A stretch of DNA of 63,248 nucleotides from NCBI RefSeq assembly GCF_900188325.1, contig NZ_FZPD01000008.1, positions 1 through 63,248 of the forward strand. The letters run 5' to 3'. The position numbers and the translations under genes were made by a program. How positions within the stretch are numbered: the stretch's first letter is position 1; the number at the start of each line of letters is the position of its first letter. Below the pieces are notes generated by a model. It was not told where the DNA came from. It did no database searches and saw only the letters and a program-made list of their open reading frames with translations. Source of the DNA: Ekhidna lutea. GTDB lineage: Bacteria > Bacteroidota > Bacteroidia > Cytophagales > Cyclobacteriaceae. Of the stretch, positions 52,244 to 60,078 are shown piece by piece.

Positions 52244-54163
52244 TTAGCTTTCTAAAGGCAGTTTAATTATAAATTCAGCTCCCTCATCCAGCTTGGAGTG
52301 AACTACAATAGTACCTCCATGCCGCTCAATAATACCATAGGTGATAGATAAGCCAAGGCCGGTTCCAGCCCCAACTTTTTTGGTTGTAAAAAATGGGTCA
52401 AAAATCTTTTGTCTGTCTACTTCTGACATTCCCACTCCATTATCTTTTATTTTCACTTCAACACTTGCTCCATTTTTAGAAGTAAAAATATCAATCTCTC
52501 CTCCTTTTCCTTTCTGATTGACTGAATCAATGGAGTTACTTATAATGTTGAGAAATGCCTGACTCAATTGCCCCTTAAATCCCTGAATTTCAGGAATCTG
52601 GTCAGCAAAATGCTTGTTTATTTTAACTGCATCCTTATGCCGGCTATTCAAAAGCAGCAGTGCAACATCCAAATCATTATGGATATCAATATTCGTTTTC
52701 TTCTCAGTTTCAGAGCGTGAAAAAATCCTCAGTCCCTTCACGATCTCAGTAGTACGTTCAGCCCCAACCTTTATACTCGTAATCATCTGATCTATAACGC
52801 CTTGCGCTTCATCGTAGCTTACATCCTCTCGTTCCTGTACCAACTCTTTAATGGATTTCTTTAAATTTTTATCATCTTCATCCAGCTCAGTCACATGAGA
52901 AATCACCGGCCTTATCTCGGAAAATTTATCACTTAACACATGTATACCAGAATAAACGAAGTTGATGGCATTGTTAATTTCATGAGCTATACCGGCAGTA
53001 AGTACACCAAGAGAAGCCATTTTTTCTGATTGTACCAGTTGAGATTGGGTATCCTGAAGCTCGTCCAAAAGACGTGCAAGATCCTCCTTTTGCTCTGCAA
53101 GCTTTTTAGCAGCTCTTTTCCGTGCTCGATAAGCGGTAAATATGAGAAACAAGAAAACGACAACTACAACTAAGAATAGTATCAGAAATACTAGTGCGCT
53201 TTGCTGAGAATTTACGACGGTAGACATTTCATCAAGCCTTTGCTCACGTTGTGCAATCTCTTCATTCTGAGCTGCGATTCGTTCTTGTTGCTCTGCCAGC
53301 GTTTTATTTCCTTCTTCTACCTTATCGGCTTGAAGTGAAATTTCTTCAGATAATACTGCTAGCTGCTTTTCCCTATTATCCAATTGAGAAGTTAGCGCTA
53401 TTAATTTTTTCTCTGACTCTGCGAACTCTTCCCTCAGGCTATCAAGAATACTGTTCTGGTCATCAATCTGGCTTTGCTTAAAAGCAATCTCATCGTTTCT
53501 ATCCTGAATAATCCGATCCTGCTCACGAAACAACCTTCTGGAGACTGTTGTAGCAAAATTCAATGAGTCGAAAACAACTTTCAGCTCCTGGGCTCTCAGC
53601 TCCATCGCCCGTACAGAATCTCTCACCTGCTTGAAAATTTTAGCTAAATCAACTTCAGAGCCGCCCAGAGATCGCATTTCAGATTTGATGATCAAACCCT
53701 GATTGGTCACATTCGCCCGATTGATCTCAAATGTTAATGCTTCAGAGCTTTTATCTAAAATATTGACCATGACATCCCGCTGCTTGTCGTACCTATCAGT
53801 AAAAAGCAGCGTTGGTGTCCCTCCAATACGATCCAGTAAAGAAGGGATGGTTGAATTGTATCTATTAGTTACCATAATGGCATCAGCTCCTTGCGGAACC
53901 ATCACATAACTAGTGAAGGTAACCTCTACATTTCTGCCGTCTATTTTTTGCGATTGACTAGTCTTTCTAAACTCACTTTTGAGTGCCTCGTCGGTTGTGA
54001 TAACATGGATTTTGAATGGCGTAGATTTTTCTGGCCATTCAATGTTCTTGGCGATTGAGTAAGTCAAACGGATCATCTCCTTTTGGCGATCAGTTTGAGC
54101 AAAAGTGAAGCAAGCGCATAAAAGCGTTGTAAGTGAAAATATTATTTCCCGTTTTATCTTCAT
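52244..54163 (-). CDS. YfiR-domain sensor histidine kinase
   Basis: 639 residues. After a signal peptide, a YfiR/DUF4154-like domain (residues about 25-180) contains [21 protein letters not shown] and [21 protein letters not shown] long coiled coil runs over residues 185-320 and a membrane helix follows near 330-348 ([17 protein letters not shown]). The kinase core has [21 protein letters not shown], HATPase [12 protein letters not shown] and [18 protein letters not shown]. Periplasmic YfiR domains usually inhibit a diguanylate cyclase; here the domain is built into a kinase and is likely its sensor. Confidence 0.9.
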   Translation of the reverse strand: MKIKREIIFSLTTLLCACFTFAQTDRQKEMIRLTYSIAKNIEWPEKSTPFKIHVITTDEALKSEFRKTSQSQKIDGRNVEVTFTSYVMVPQGADAIMVTNRYNSTIPSLLDRIGGTPTLLFTDRYDKQRDVMVNILDKSSEALTFEINRANVTNQGLIIKSEMRSLGGSEVDLAKIFKQVRDSVRAMELRAQELKVVFDSLNFATTVSRRLFREQDRIIQDRNDEIAFKQSQIDDQNSILDSLREEFAESEKKLIALTSQLDNREKQLAVLSEEISLQADKVEEGNKTLAEQQERIAAQNEEIAQREQRLDEMSTVVNSQQSALVFLILFLVVVVVFLFLIFTAYRARKRAAKKLAEQKEDLARLLDELQDTQSQLVQSEKMASLGVLTAGIAHEINNAINFVYSGIHVLSDKFSEIRPVISHVTELDEDDKNLKKSIKELVQEREDVSYDEAQGVIDQMITSIKVGAERTTEIVKGLRIFSRSETEKKTNIDIHNDLDVALLLLNSRHKDAVKINKHFADQIPEIQGFKGQLSQAFLNIISNSIDSVNQKGKGGEIDIFTSKNGASVEVKIKDNGVGMSEVDRQKIFDPFFTTKKVGAGTGLGLSITYGIIERHGGTIVVHSKLDEGAEFIIKLPLES

Positions 54164-54253
54164 ATAGGACTGGTGACAACTCGAAATATAGTGATTTTAA
54201 ACGGGTTCATACAAGCTATTAGATAAGTCTCGTCCATGATTAGATAAAAAACG

Positions 54254-54294
54254 TATGTACATAGAAATATATATTTTACTAAAAATATTAGTAA
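54254..54294. promoter_or_regulatory. candidate operators of the polymerase gene run
   Basis: Two palindromes lie just before dinB: TATGTACATA (54254-54263) and TTACTAA-AAATA-TTAGTAA (54276-54294, 7-base arms). The second ends 9 bases before the ATG and could block initiation. An SOS repressor site is a natural guess given the genes, but I know no Bacteroidetes LexA consensus matching either. Confidence 0.4.
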
Positions 54295-54303
54295 TTTTAA
54301 CTC

Positions 54304-55512
54304 ATGGAAAATTCTTTCATATTACACATGGATTTAGACACGTTTTTTGTGTCTGTAGAGCGGTTGAGAGACAGCCAGTTGAACAACAAACCAATTCTAA
54401 TTGGCGGGTCTAGTGATAGAGGTGTAGTCGCTGCTTGCAGCTATGAAGCTCGGAAGTTTGGCATTCACTCTGCCATGCCAATGAAGCTGGCCATGCAGCT
54501 GTGTCCGGAAGCTATCGTAATCAAGGGTAGTCATACCGATTATACGAAGTTTTCCATGGATGTGTCTGAGATTATCCGGGAAAATGTGCCCGTCTTCGAA
54601 AAAACCTCCATCGATGAATTCTATGCCGATCTCACGGGAATGGATCGATTCTTCGGGTGCTTTAAGCTGGCATCAGAGTTAAGGGATAAAGTGATCGACA
54701 ACACCGGACTCCCAATCTCCTTTGGTCTGTCCATTAATAAAACAGTTTCAAAGGTGGCCACCGGAGAAGCTAAACCAAACAATAAAATCTGGATCAAGTC
54801 CGGCACGGAAAAGCCCTTCCTTGCCCCCTTATCGGTACAGAAAATACCGATGATCGGCGAAAAGACCTACCAAACACTCAGAGGACTGGGTGTAAGAAAA
54901 GTGCGCACCCTTCAGGAGATGCCCAAGGACATGCTGGTACAGATCTTTGGGAAGAATGGTGCCGCAATGTGGGAAAAAGCGAACGGCATAGATCATTCAC
55001 CGGTAATTCCTTATTCTGAGCGAAAATCCATTTCCACAGAGCAGACTTTTAATAAAGACACCACCGATATCACGCGACTAAAGAATATCATCCTGGCCAT
55101 GACAGAGCATCTGGCTTATCAGCTTCGAAATGAAAATAAGCTCACTGCCTGTGTCGCGGTGAAAATCAGGTATTCGGATTTCAACACTTACACACAACAG
55201 GCTCGCATCTCCTACACTTCAGCAGATCATATTCTGATCCCGAAAGTGACCGAACTTTTCGAAAAGCTTTACGACAGGCGTCTACTGGTTCGGCTCGTAG
55301 GCGTTCGCTTTAGCAGCCTGGTTCATGGGAATTATCAGATCAACCTGTTCGAAGATACCGGCGAGATTATCAACCTGTACCAGGAGATGGACTGGATCAA
55401 GAAAAAATATGGAGACCGGTCTCTAGTGAGAGCGAAAGCTTTGGGCGTAAATGCCCTCCGCACGTTCAACCCATTTAAGGGAGATATGCGGGTGGCTAAA
55501 GTGGAAACTTAG
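54304..55512 (+). CDS. dinB: DNA polymerase IV, Y family
   Basis: 402 residues. The catalytic carboxylates are present: Asp10 in LHMDLDTFF and Asp104/Glu105 in SIDEFYAD, so this is an active polymerase rather than an ImuB-type accessory. The sugar-gate position region is YEARKFGIHSAMP. A clamp-binding motif QINLF is at residues 345-349. It makes low-fidelity bypass synthesis at damaged template. It forms an apparent unit with dnaE (56029), separated only by the DUF559 gene and its repeats. Confidence 0.93.
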   Translation: MENSFILHMDLDTFFVSVERLRDSQLNNKPILIGGSSDRGVVAACSYEARKFGIHSAMPMKLAMQLCPEAIVIKGSHTDYTKFSMDVSEIIRENVPVFEKTSIDEFYADLTGMDRFFGCFKLASELRDKVIDNTGLPISFGLSINKTVSKVATGEAKPNNKIWIKSGTEKPFLAPLSVQKIPMIGEKTYQTLRGLGVRKVRTLQEMPKDMLVQIFGKNGAAMWEKANGIDHSPVIPYSERKSISTEQTFNKDTTDITRLKNIILAMTEHLAYQLRNENKLTACVAVKIRYSDFNTYTQQARISYTSADHILIPKVTELFEKLYDRRLLVRLVGVRFSSLVHGNYQINLFEDTGEIINLYQEMDWIKKKYGDRSLVRAKALGVNALRTFNPFKGDMRVAKVET

Positions 55513-55520
55513 GGAACTTG

Positions 55521-55582
55521 CTCTCCCCCACCCCTCTCTAAAATTAGAAAGGGGTGCCCGCCGAAGGAGGGCGGGGTGAGTT
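55521..55582 (+). repeat. 62-bp palindromic repeat, copy 1
   Basis: Matches 55966-56027 at 60 of 62 positions. Contains an imperfect CCCCTCTCTAA/TTAGAAAGGGG hairpin and a GCCCGCC-GAA-GGAGGGC hairpin, framed by CTC.CCCC and GGGGTGAG. It lies between the dinB stop and the DUF559 start. Confidence 0.85.
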
Positions 55583-55600
55583 TTTTAATCATAAAATGAG

Positions 55601-56029
55601 ATGAATAAAAGCTATTGGAATACAATAAAATCACTAGCTCGCGAGCTCAGGAAAAATCAAACTGAAAGCGAGCAAATACTTTGGAAACGTTTAAGAAACA
55701 GAAAATTCTATGGTGTTAAATTCTTCAGGCAACATCCTTTAGTGTATCATCAACATGGAAGAGATTATTTCTTCATTGCTGATTTTTATAGTGCTGAGAA
55801 GAAATTAGTAATTGAAGTAGATGGTAGAATTCATGATCAACAAAAAAATTATGATGAACAGCGTGATTTAATTATTTCTGAAAAAGGACTGAAGGTTCTG
55901 AGATTACAGAATAAAGAGATTGCAAATATCGATCTCACTCTTCAGAAAATTAAGCACTCTTTTAACTCTCCCCCTCCCCTCTCTAAAATTAGAGAGGGGT
56001 GCCCGCCGAAGGAGGGCGGGGTGAGTTAA
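55601..56029 (+). CDS. DUF559 endonuclease-fold protein
   Basis: 142 residues with the DUF559/Vsr-like core: ARELRKNQTESEQILWKRLRN at 14-34, GVKFFRQHPLVYHQHGRDYFF, DFYSAEKKLVIEVDGRIHD with the catalytic-type carboxylates, and a final LKVLRLQNKEI strand. About the last 20 residues (SPPPLSKIREGCPPKEGGVS) come from inside the second copy of the flanking palindromic repeat. The stop overlaps the dnaE start by one base. Whether the protein cuts DNA is not known; the association with the repeats suggests a role in moving them. Confidence 0.85.
   Translation: MNKSYWNTIKSLARELRKNQTESEQILWKRLRNRKFYGVKFFRQHPLVYHQHGRDYFFIADFYSAEKKLVIEVDGRIHDQQKNYDEQRDLIISEKGLKVLRLQNKEIANIDLTLQKIKHSFNSPPPLSKIREGCPPKEGGVS
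55966..56027 (+). repeat. 62-bp palindromic repeat, copy 2
   Basis: Direct copy of 55521-55582 with two mismatches. Here the hairpin CCCCTCTCTAA-AA-TTAGAGAGGGG is perfect, 11 base pairs. It overlaps the 3' end of the DUF559 gene and ends 2 bases before the dnaE ATG. Confidence 0.85.
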
Positions 56030-59013
56030 TGTACCTAAACACCCACACATATTACAGTTTCAAGTACGGTACTCTCTCCGAGGAGGATTTGCTTGCAACC
56101 GCCAAGAAATCCGGACTTAGTGAGTGCTCACTCACTGATATCAATTCTACCGCCGGATGCCTCAATTTCATACGCCTAGCTCCCAAATTTGACATCAGGC
56201 CTATTGTTGGAATTGACTTTAGAAATGGGGCCCGACAACAGTTCGTTGGCATTGCAAAAAACAATCTGGGATTTCAGGAATTGAATGAATACTTATCACA
56301 ACACCTGCATGAAAAGCTGGACTTTCCTGAGCAAGCCCCTGCTTTTAAGGAGGTATATGTCGTATACCCTTTTACCTCTACATTCAATCGTACGCTTCAC
56401 GAAAATGAATTTTTAGGTGTAAAACCAACCGATATCTTCAAACTACCCAGAACTCCGTGGATTGATCAACTGGATCAACTGGTCATATTGCAAACTGTCT
56501 CTTTCGAGGGAGGTGAGGCCAACAAGATCCATTTCAATATGCATCGACTGCTGAGAAGCATTGATCAAAACACGCTACTAAGCAAACTATCAAAAAGTGA
56601 GGAAGGTAACCCCAATGATGTGATGTATCCGGTAGGTACGCTTTTCGAATACTACAAAGACTACCCTGAGATCATTGTAAATACCAAGAAACTGCTAAAA
56701 AACTGCTCTATCGAATTCCAGTTTCAAGATCCGGTAAATCACCAAAACTTGAAAGTATATGGAGAGTCAGAAACCAAAGACATTGAAAAGATCACCCAAC
56801 TCTGCAATGAGGGATTGCCTTATCGATATGGGGCAAATCCGAAGCAGGAAATTCTGGACAGACTAAAAATGGAATTAGACCTCATCAAAACCAAAGGGTT
56901 CGTGTCCTACTTCCTCATCAATTGGGACATACTCTGCTATGCCCGAAAGAAAGGCTACTACTACGTTGGGAGAGGCAGTGGTGCAAATAGTGTGGTGGCC
57001 TACCTTCTCCGAATCACCGATGTTGATCCAATAGATCTGAATCTCTACTTTGAGCGGTTCATCAACCTTTTCAGACAAAATCCACCTGATTTTGATATTG
57101 ACTTTTCCTGGAAGGACCGGGATGACATCACCCGTTATATTTTTGAGCGGTTTGGGGGGAATGGGCAGGTAGCATTATTAGCCACTTATAGTACTTTCCA
57201 GAACAGGGCAATTATCCGGGAGCTGGGTAAGGTTTTCGGTCTCCCTCCACATGAGATCGAGAAAGTATCACAAACAGCACCTCAGGATCTCGATCATATT
57301 GGCAAACTGATCCATCGCTATGGTCAGCGATTGATAGACTTTCCCAGCCATCTCAGCATTCATGCCGGTGGAGTACTTATTGCAGACAAACCCATTCATT
57401 ACTTTACCGCTACCTCCCTCCCACCAAAAGGCTACCCGGTGACGCACTTCGATATGATTGTGGCGGAGGATGTGGGGTTATTCAAATTTGACATCCTAAG
57501 CCAGCGAGGGCTCGGGAAGATTCGTGACACCCTGGATGTAATCAAGCACAATTGCCCCGATGATCCGGAGGTAGACATCCACAACTTCAAGTCTTTTAAG
57601 GATGATCCTAAACTGAATAACAAGCTGAGAAACGCTGACGCGATCGGTTGTTTTTATATCGAGTCACCAGCCATGCGCATGCTCATGAAAAAACTGCAGA
57701 TAGATGAATACCTAGGATTAGTGGCAGCCAGCTCCATCATCCGTCCGGGGGTGGCAAAATCCGGTATGATGCGGGAATATATACTCCGCTACCGTTATCC
57801 TGAGCGCAGAAAAGAAGCCCACCCGATTCTCCGGGACATTATGCCCGATACGTACGGCGTAATGGTATATCAGGAAGATGTAATTAAGGTAGCTCACCTG
57901 TTTGCAAAGCTCGACCTGGGAGAAGCCGACATGCTGCGACGAGGGATGTCCGGAAAATACCGCTCAAGAGATGAGTTTTTGAAGGTGAAGGACAAATTCT
58001 TTCAAAACTGCAAAGACCTGGGGCATACGTATGAGCTGTCTGCCGAAATCTGGAGACAGATCGAAAGTTTTGCAGGCTATGCTTTTGCGAAAGGTCATTC
58101 TGCATCCTATGCAGTAGAGAGCTATCAGGCGCTCTACCTAAAAACATACTACCCACTGGAATACATGGTGGCTGTAGTAAATAATGGAGGTGGCTTTTAT
58201 CGGACTGAATTTTACATACATGAAGCACGTATGTGTGACGCACAGATCGAAGCTCCGTGTGTCAACCATAGTGAAGCATTGGTCGTGATTTATGGTAAAA
58301 CGATATACCTAGGAATGTCGATGGTAAAAGATCTCAATCATCATACAATTGAGGAAATACTGACAGAACGTGAGAAAAATGGGGTATTCCTGGATTTAGA
58401 TGATTTTCTGGATCGGGTAAAGATTTCATTAGAGCAAATCAAATTGTTGGTACGGGTAGGCGCATTAAGAGTCTTTGGTCCTAAAAAAGACATCTTATGG
58501 CAAGTTCACTTTTCTCTAGGGGATGGTGTTGTTAAATCAAAAAACGGACTTTTTCATGTGCCTATCAAGCAGTGGACTCTTCCACCCCTCCATCACGATA
58601 ATCGAGAAGATGCCTTTGATGAGATGGATCTGCTCGGATTTCCTTTGTGCAGCCCGTTTGACCTAGTAGAACTTGAACATCATGGGGTGTTATCGAAAGA
58701 CCTGCCAAAGCATGAAAACCGACGAGTAGAAATGTATGGGTACCTGGTGACGATCAAGAATACGGGGACTTCCGGAGGAAAACGTATGAACTTCGGAACC
58801 TTCATCGACTATGAAGGTCAGTTTATTGACACGGTGCACTTCCCTTCTTCTGCCGCTCGCTATCCGTTTAGAGGCAGAGGCATTTATCGATTGATTGGGA
58901 AGGTAGTGGAAGAGTTTGATTTCTACAGCCTGGAGGTAGACAAAATGGAGAAGATCAACTTCATCAATCTAGAGGATGAATCGAAAGGGATGATAAGGGC
59001 GGTTTCGAGTTAA
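56029..59013 (+). CDS. dnaE: error-prone type DNA polymerase III alpha subunit
   Basis: 994 residues, shorter than a replicative alpha subunit (about 1150 or more). Catalytic Asps are in PPDFDIDF near residue 353-358 and FKFDIL near 485. The N-terminal PHP domain is degenerate: the usual HxH start is NTHT and the TDH motif is TDIN, so metal-dependent proofreading is probably lost. With dinB next to it this looks like a mutagenesis-type (DnaE2/ImuC-like) pair; no imuA or lexA gene is here. The start is ATG 56029, not an upstream frame in the repeat. A relic of a homologue's 3' end is at 59931. Confidence 0.9.
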   Translation: MYLNTHTYYSFKYGTLSEEDLLATAKKSGLSECSLTDINSTAGCLNFIRLAPKFDIRPIVGIDFRNGARQQFVGIAKNNLGFQELNEYLSQHLHEKLDFPEQAPAFKEVYVVYPFTSTFNRTLHENEFLGVKPTDIFKLPRTPWIDQLDQLVILQTVSFEGGEANKIHFNMHRLLRSIDQNTLLSKLSKSEEGNPNDVMYPVGTLFEYYKDYPEIIVNTKKLLKNCSIEFQFQDPVNHQNLKVYGESETKDIEKITQLCNEGLPYRYGANPKQEILDRLKMELDLIKTKGFVSYFLINWDILCYARKKGYYYVGRGSGANSVVAYLLRITDVDPIDLNLYFERFINLFRQNPPDFDIDFSWKDRDDITRYIFERFGGNGQVALLATYSTFQNRAIIRELGKVFGLPPHEIEKVSQTAPQDLDHIGKLIHRYGQRLIDFPSHLSIHAGGVLIADKPIHYFTATSLPPKGYPVTHFDMIVAEDVGLFKFDILSQRGLGKIRDTLDVIKHNCPDDPEVDIHNFKSFKDDPKLNNKLRNADAIGCFYIESPAMRMLMKKLQIDEYLGLVAASSIIRPGVAKSGMMREYILRYRYPERRKEAHPILRDIMPDTYGVMVYQEDVIKVAHLFAKLDLGEADMLRRGMSGKYRSRDEFLKVKDKFFQNCKDLGHTYELSAEIWRQIESFAGYAFAKGHSASYAVESYQALYLKTYYPLEYMVAVVNNGGGFYRTEFYIHEARMCDAQIEAPCVNHSEALVVIYGKTIYLGMSMVKDLNHHTIEEILTEREKNGVFLDLDDFLDRVKISLEQIKLLVRVGALRVFGPKKDILWQVHFSLGDGVVKSKNGLFHVPIKQWTLPPLHHDNREDAFDEMDLLGFPLCSPFDLVELEHHGVLSKDLPKHENRRVEMYGYLVTIKNTGTSGGKRMNFGTFIDYEGQFIDTVHFPSSAARYPFRGRGIYRLIGKVVEEFDFYSLEVDKMEKINFINLEDESKGMIRAVSS

Positions 59014-59143
59014 TTGTTTTGAAAGGTTTATTTAATACTGAATTGCAATCTCAATTAGGCATTAAACTCTTTGTAATGAGATTTTTTTTTGAAGAGAGAA
59101 AAGCAGGTATAGACATAATACAGTTTTTGTTTATCGAATAAAT

Positions 59144-59159
59144 ATTATCAATTGATAAT
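59144..59159. promoter_or_regulatory. palindrome upstream of the STAS-like gene
   Basis: ATTATCA-AT-TGATAAT is a perfect 16-base palindrome 64 bases before the GTG start at 59224. Its core TTATCA-N2-TGATAA is the same as at 4404-4419 before the left-edge adhesin. A shared regulator is possible. Confidence 0.35.
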
Positions 59160-59223
59160 GTTTATAAAATAAAAACGAACTTTATTACTTGTATTCAACA
59201 AAATCATTCTAATCATTAATCAA

Positions 59224-59625
59224 GTGATAAAATCAGAAAGCACTAAATCTATCCTAAGTGAAGAGACCATTGAAATCAAGAACTTTCAAGAAAACAATAA
59301 AGACTATTTACATTTCGGATTTCAAAATAAGTTCACTGATTTAAACTCAGTAAGAGCAACCGATGTATGGTCTAAATATTGTGATGAAAATCCTGATAAA
59401 AAATTTATTCATATTTGGGATTGCCAAGGGATGACCGGATTTGATAATTCAGCAAAAAAAAGGTGGATGGATTGCATGGACAGGTATAGTGCGCAAACAG
59501 AAAAAATAATCTTAGTTTCTGACAACATACTCATTAGAGGAGCAGCTAGATTAATGTCTAAAGTAACCAAACATAAACTCAGTGTGTATAAAGCAGTATC
59601 TGAGATGATCATTGCTGAGATATAG
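59224..59625 (+). CDS. small STAS/SpoIIAA-like protein
   Basis: 133 residues, GTG start. KFIHIWDCQGMTGFDNSAKKRWMDCMDRY, then EKIILVSDNILIRGAARLMSK, has the alternating strand-helix pattern of STAS-like (SpoIIAA-fold) domains, but no diagnostic motif is certain. It contains two cysteines, in DCQGM and MDCMD. It lies alone between the dnaE stop and a relic of a dnaE 3' end, and is A+T rich. Confidence 0.5.
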   Translation: MIKSESTKSILSEETIEIKNFQENNKDYLHFGFQNKFTDLNSVRATDVWSKYCDENPDKKFIHIWDCQGMTGFDNSAKKRWMDCMDRYSAQTEKIILVSDNILIRGAARLMSKVTKHKLSVYKAVSEMIIAEI

Positions 59626-60078
59626 TAACACATTGAATCAAAGTGGTCTGATAATATTGAAGGTCAAAATCCAATTAGCCTATTAACTAAGCAAAGTATT
59701 TTTTCGCTACAGTGATAGGAAGTAGATGATACCGGTTTTATTCTCTTTAACAAGGATGGGCTGGCTTTTTATTACCTCCTTTTACCCCACGATTCTATCC
59801 TCTTCTCGTTCGCCCATTTAAACAAATGATCATAGTCACTTCGAATCGTAATAAACTAAACGATCCTGTATAAAGGAAATAATTTCCGCTGAAACGAGTA
59901 TGATGAAGATTAAGAGCCACGGATGTCTTGATGGTAAAGGTGAACTTCATCAATCTGGATGATGAATCGAAAGGGATGATACGAGCAGTTTCAAGATGAT
60001 TTATTCGATGAATGATCGGATATAACCTCCTGAAATAGAAGTATTTTCACTAAATTATAGTCCTAAATTATCACCACA
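59626..60078. other. gene-free gap with a dnaE 3'-end relic
   Basis: 453 bases without a credible gene. Apart from the relic at 59931-59999 I see an AT-rich region likely holding the promoter of the right-edge repeat protein (start 60079). Confidence 0.5.
59931..59999 (+). pseudogene. relic of a dnaE 3' end
   Basis: The frame reads MVKVNFINLDDESKGMIRAV plus SR and TGA. Aligned without gaps to the last 69 bases of dnaE (58945-59013), 57 bases and 18 of 22 residues match. Most base differences are at third positions (CTA/CTG, GCG/GCA, TCG/TCA; AGG/CGA is also synonymous), so this is the tail of a once-functional homologue, not a recent copy. It carries no body upstream. Confidence 0.8.

Noticed and set aside
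55999-56028. Longer dnaE start inside the palindromic repeat (MPAEGGRGEL)
   Set aside because: The residues come from the repeat and are unlike alpha-subunit starts; ATG 56029 begins the PHP domain.
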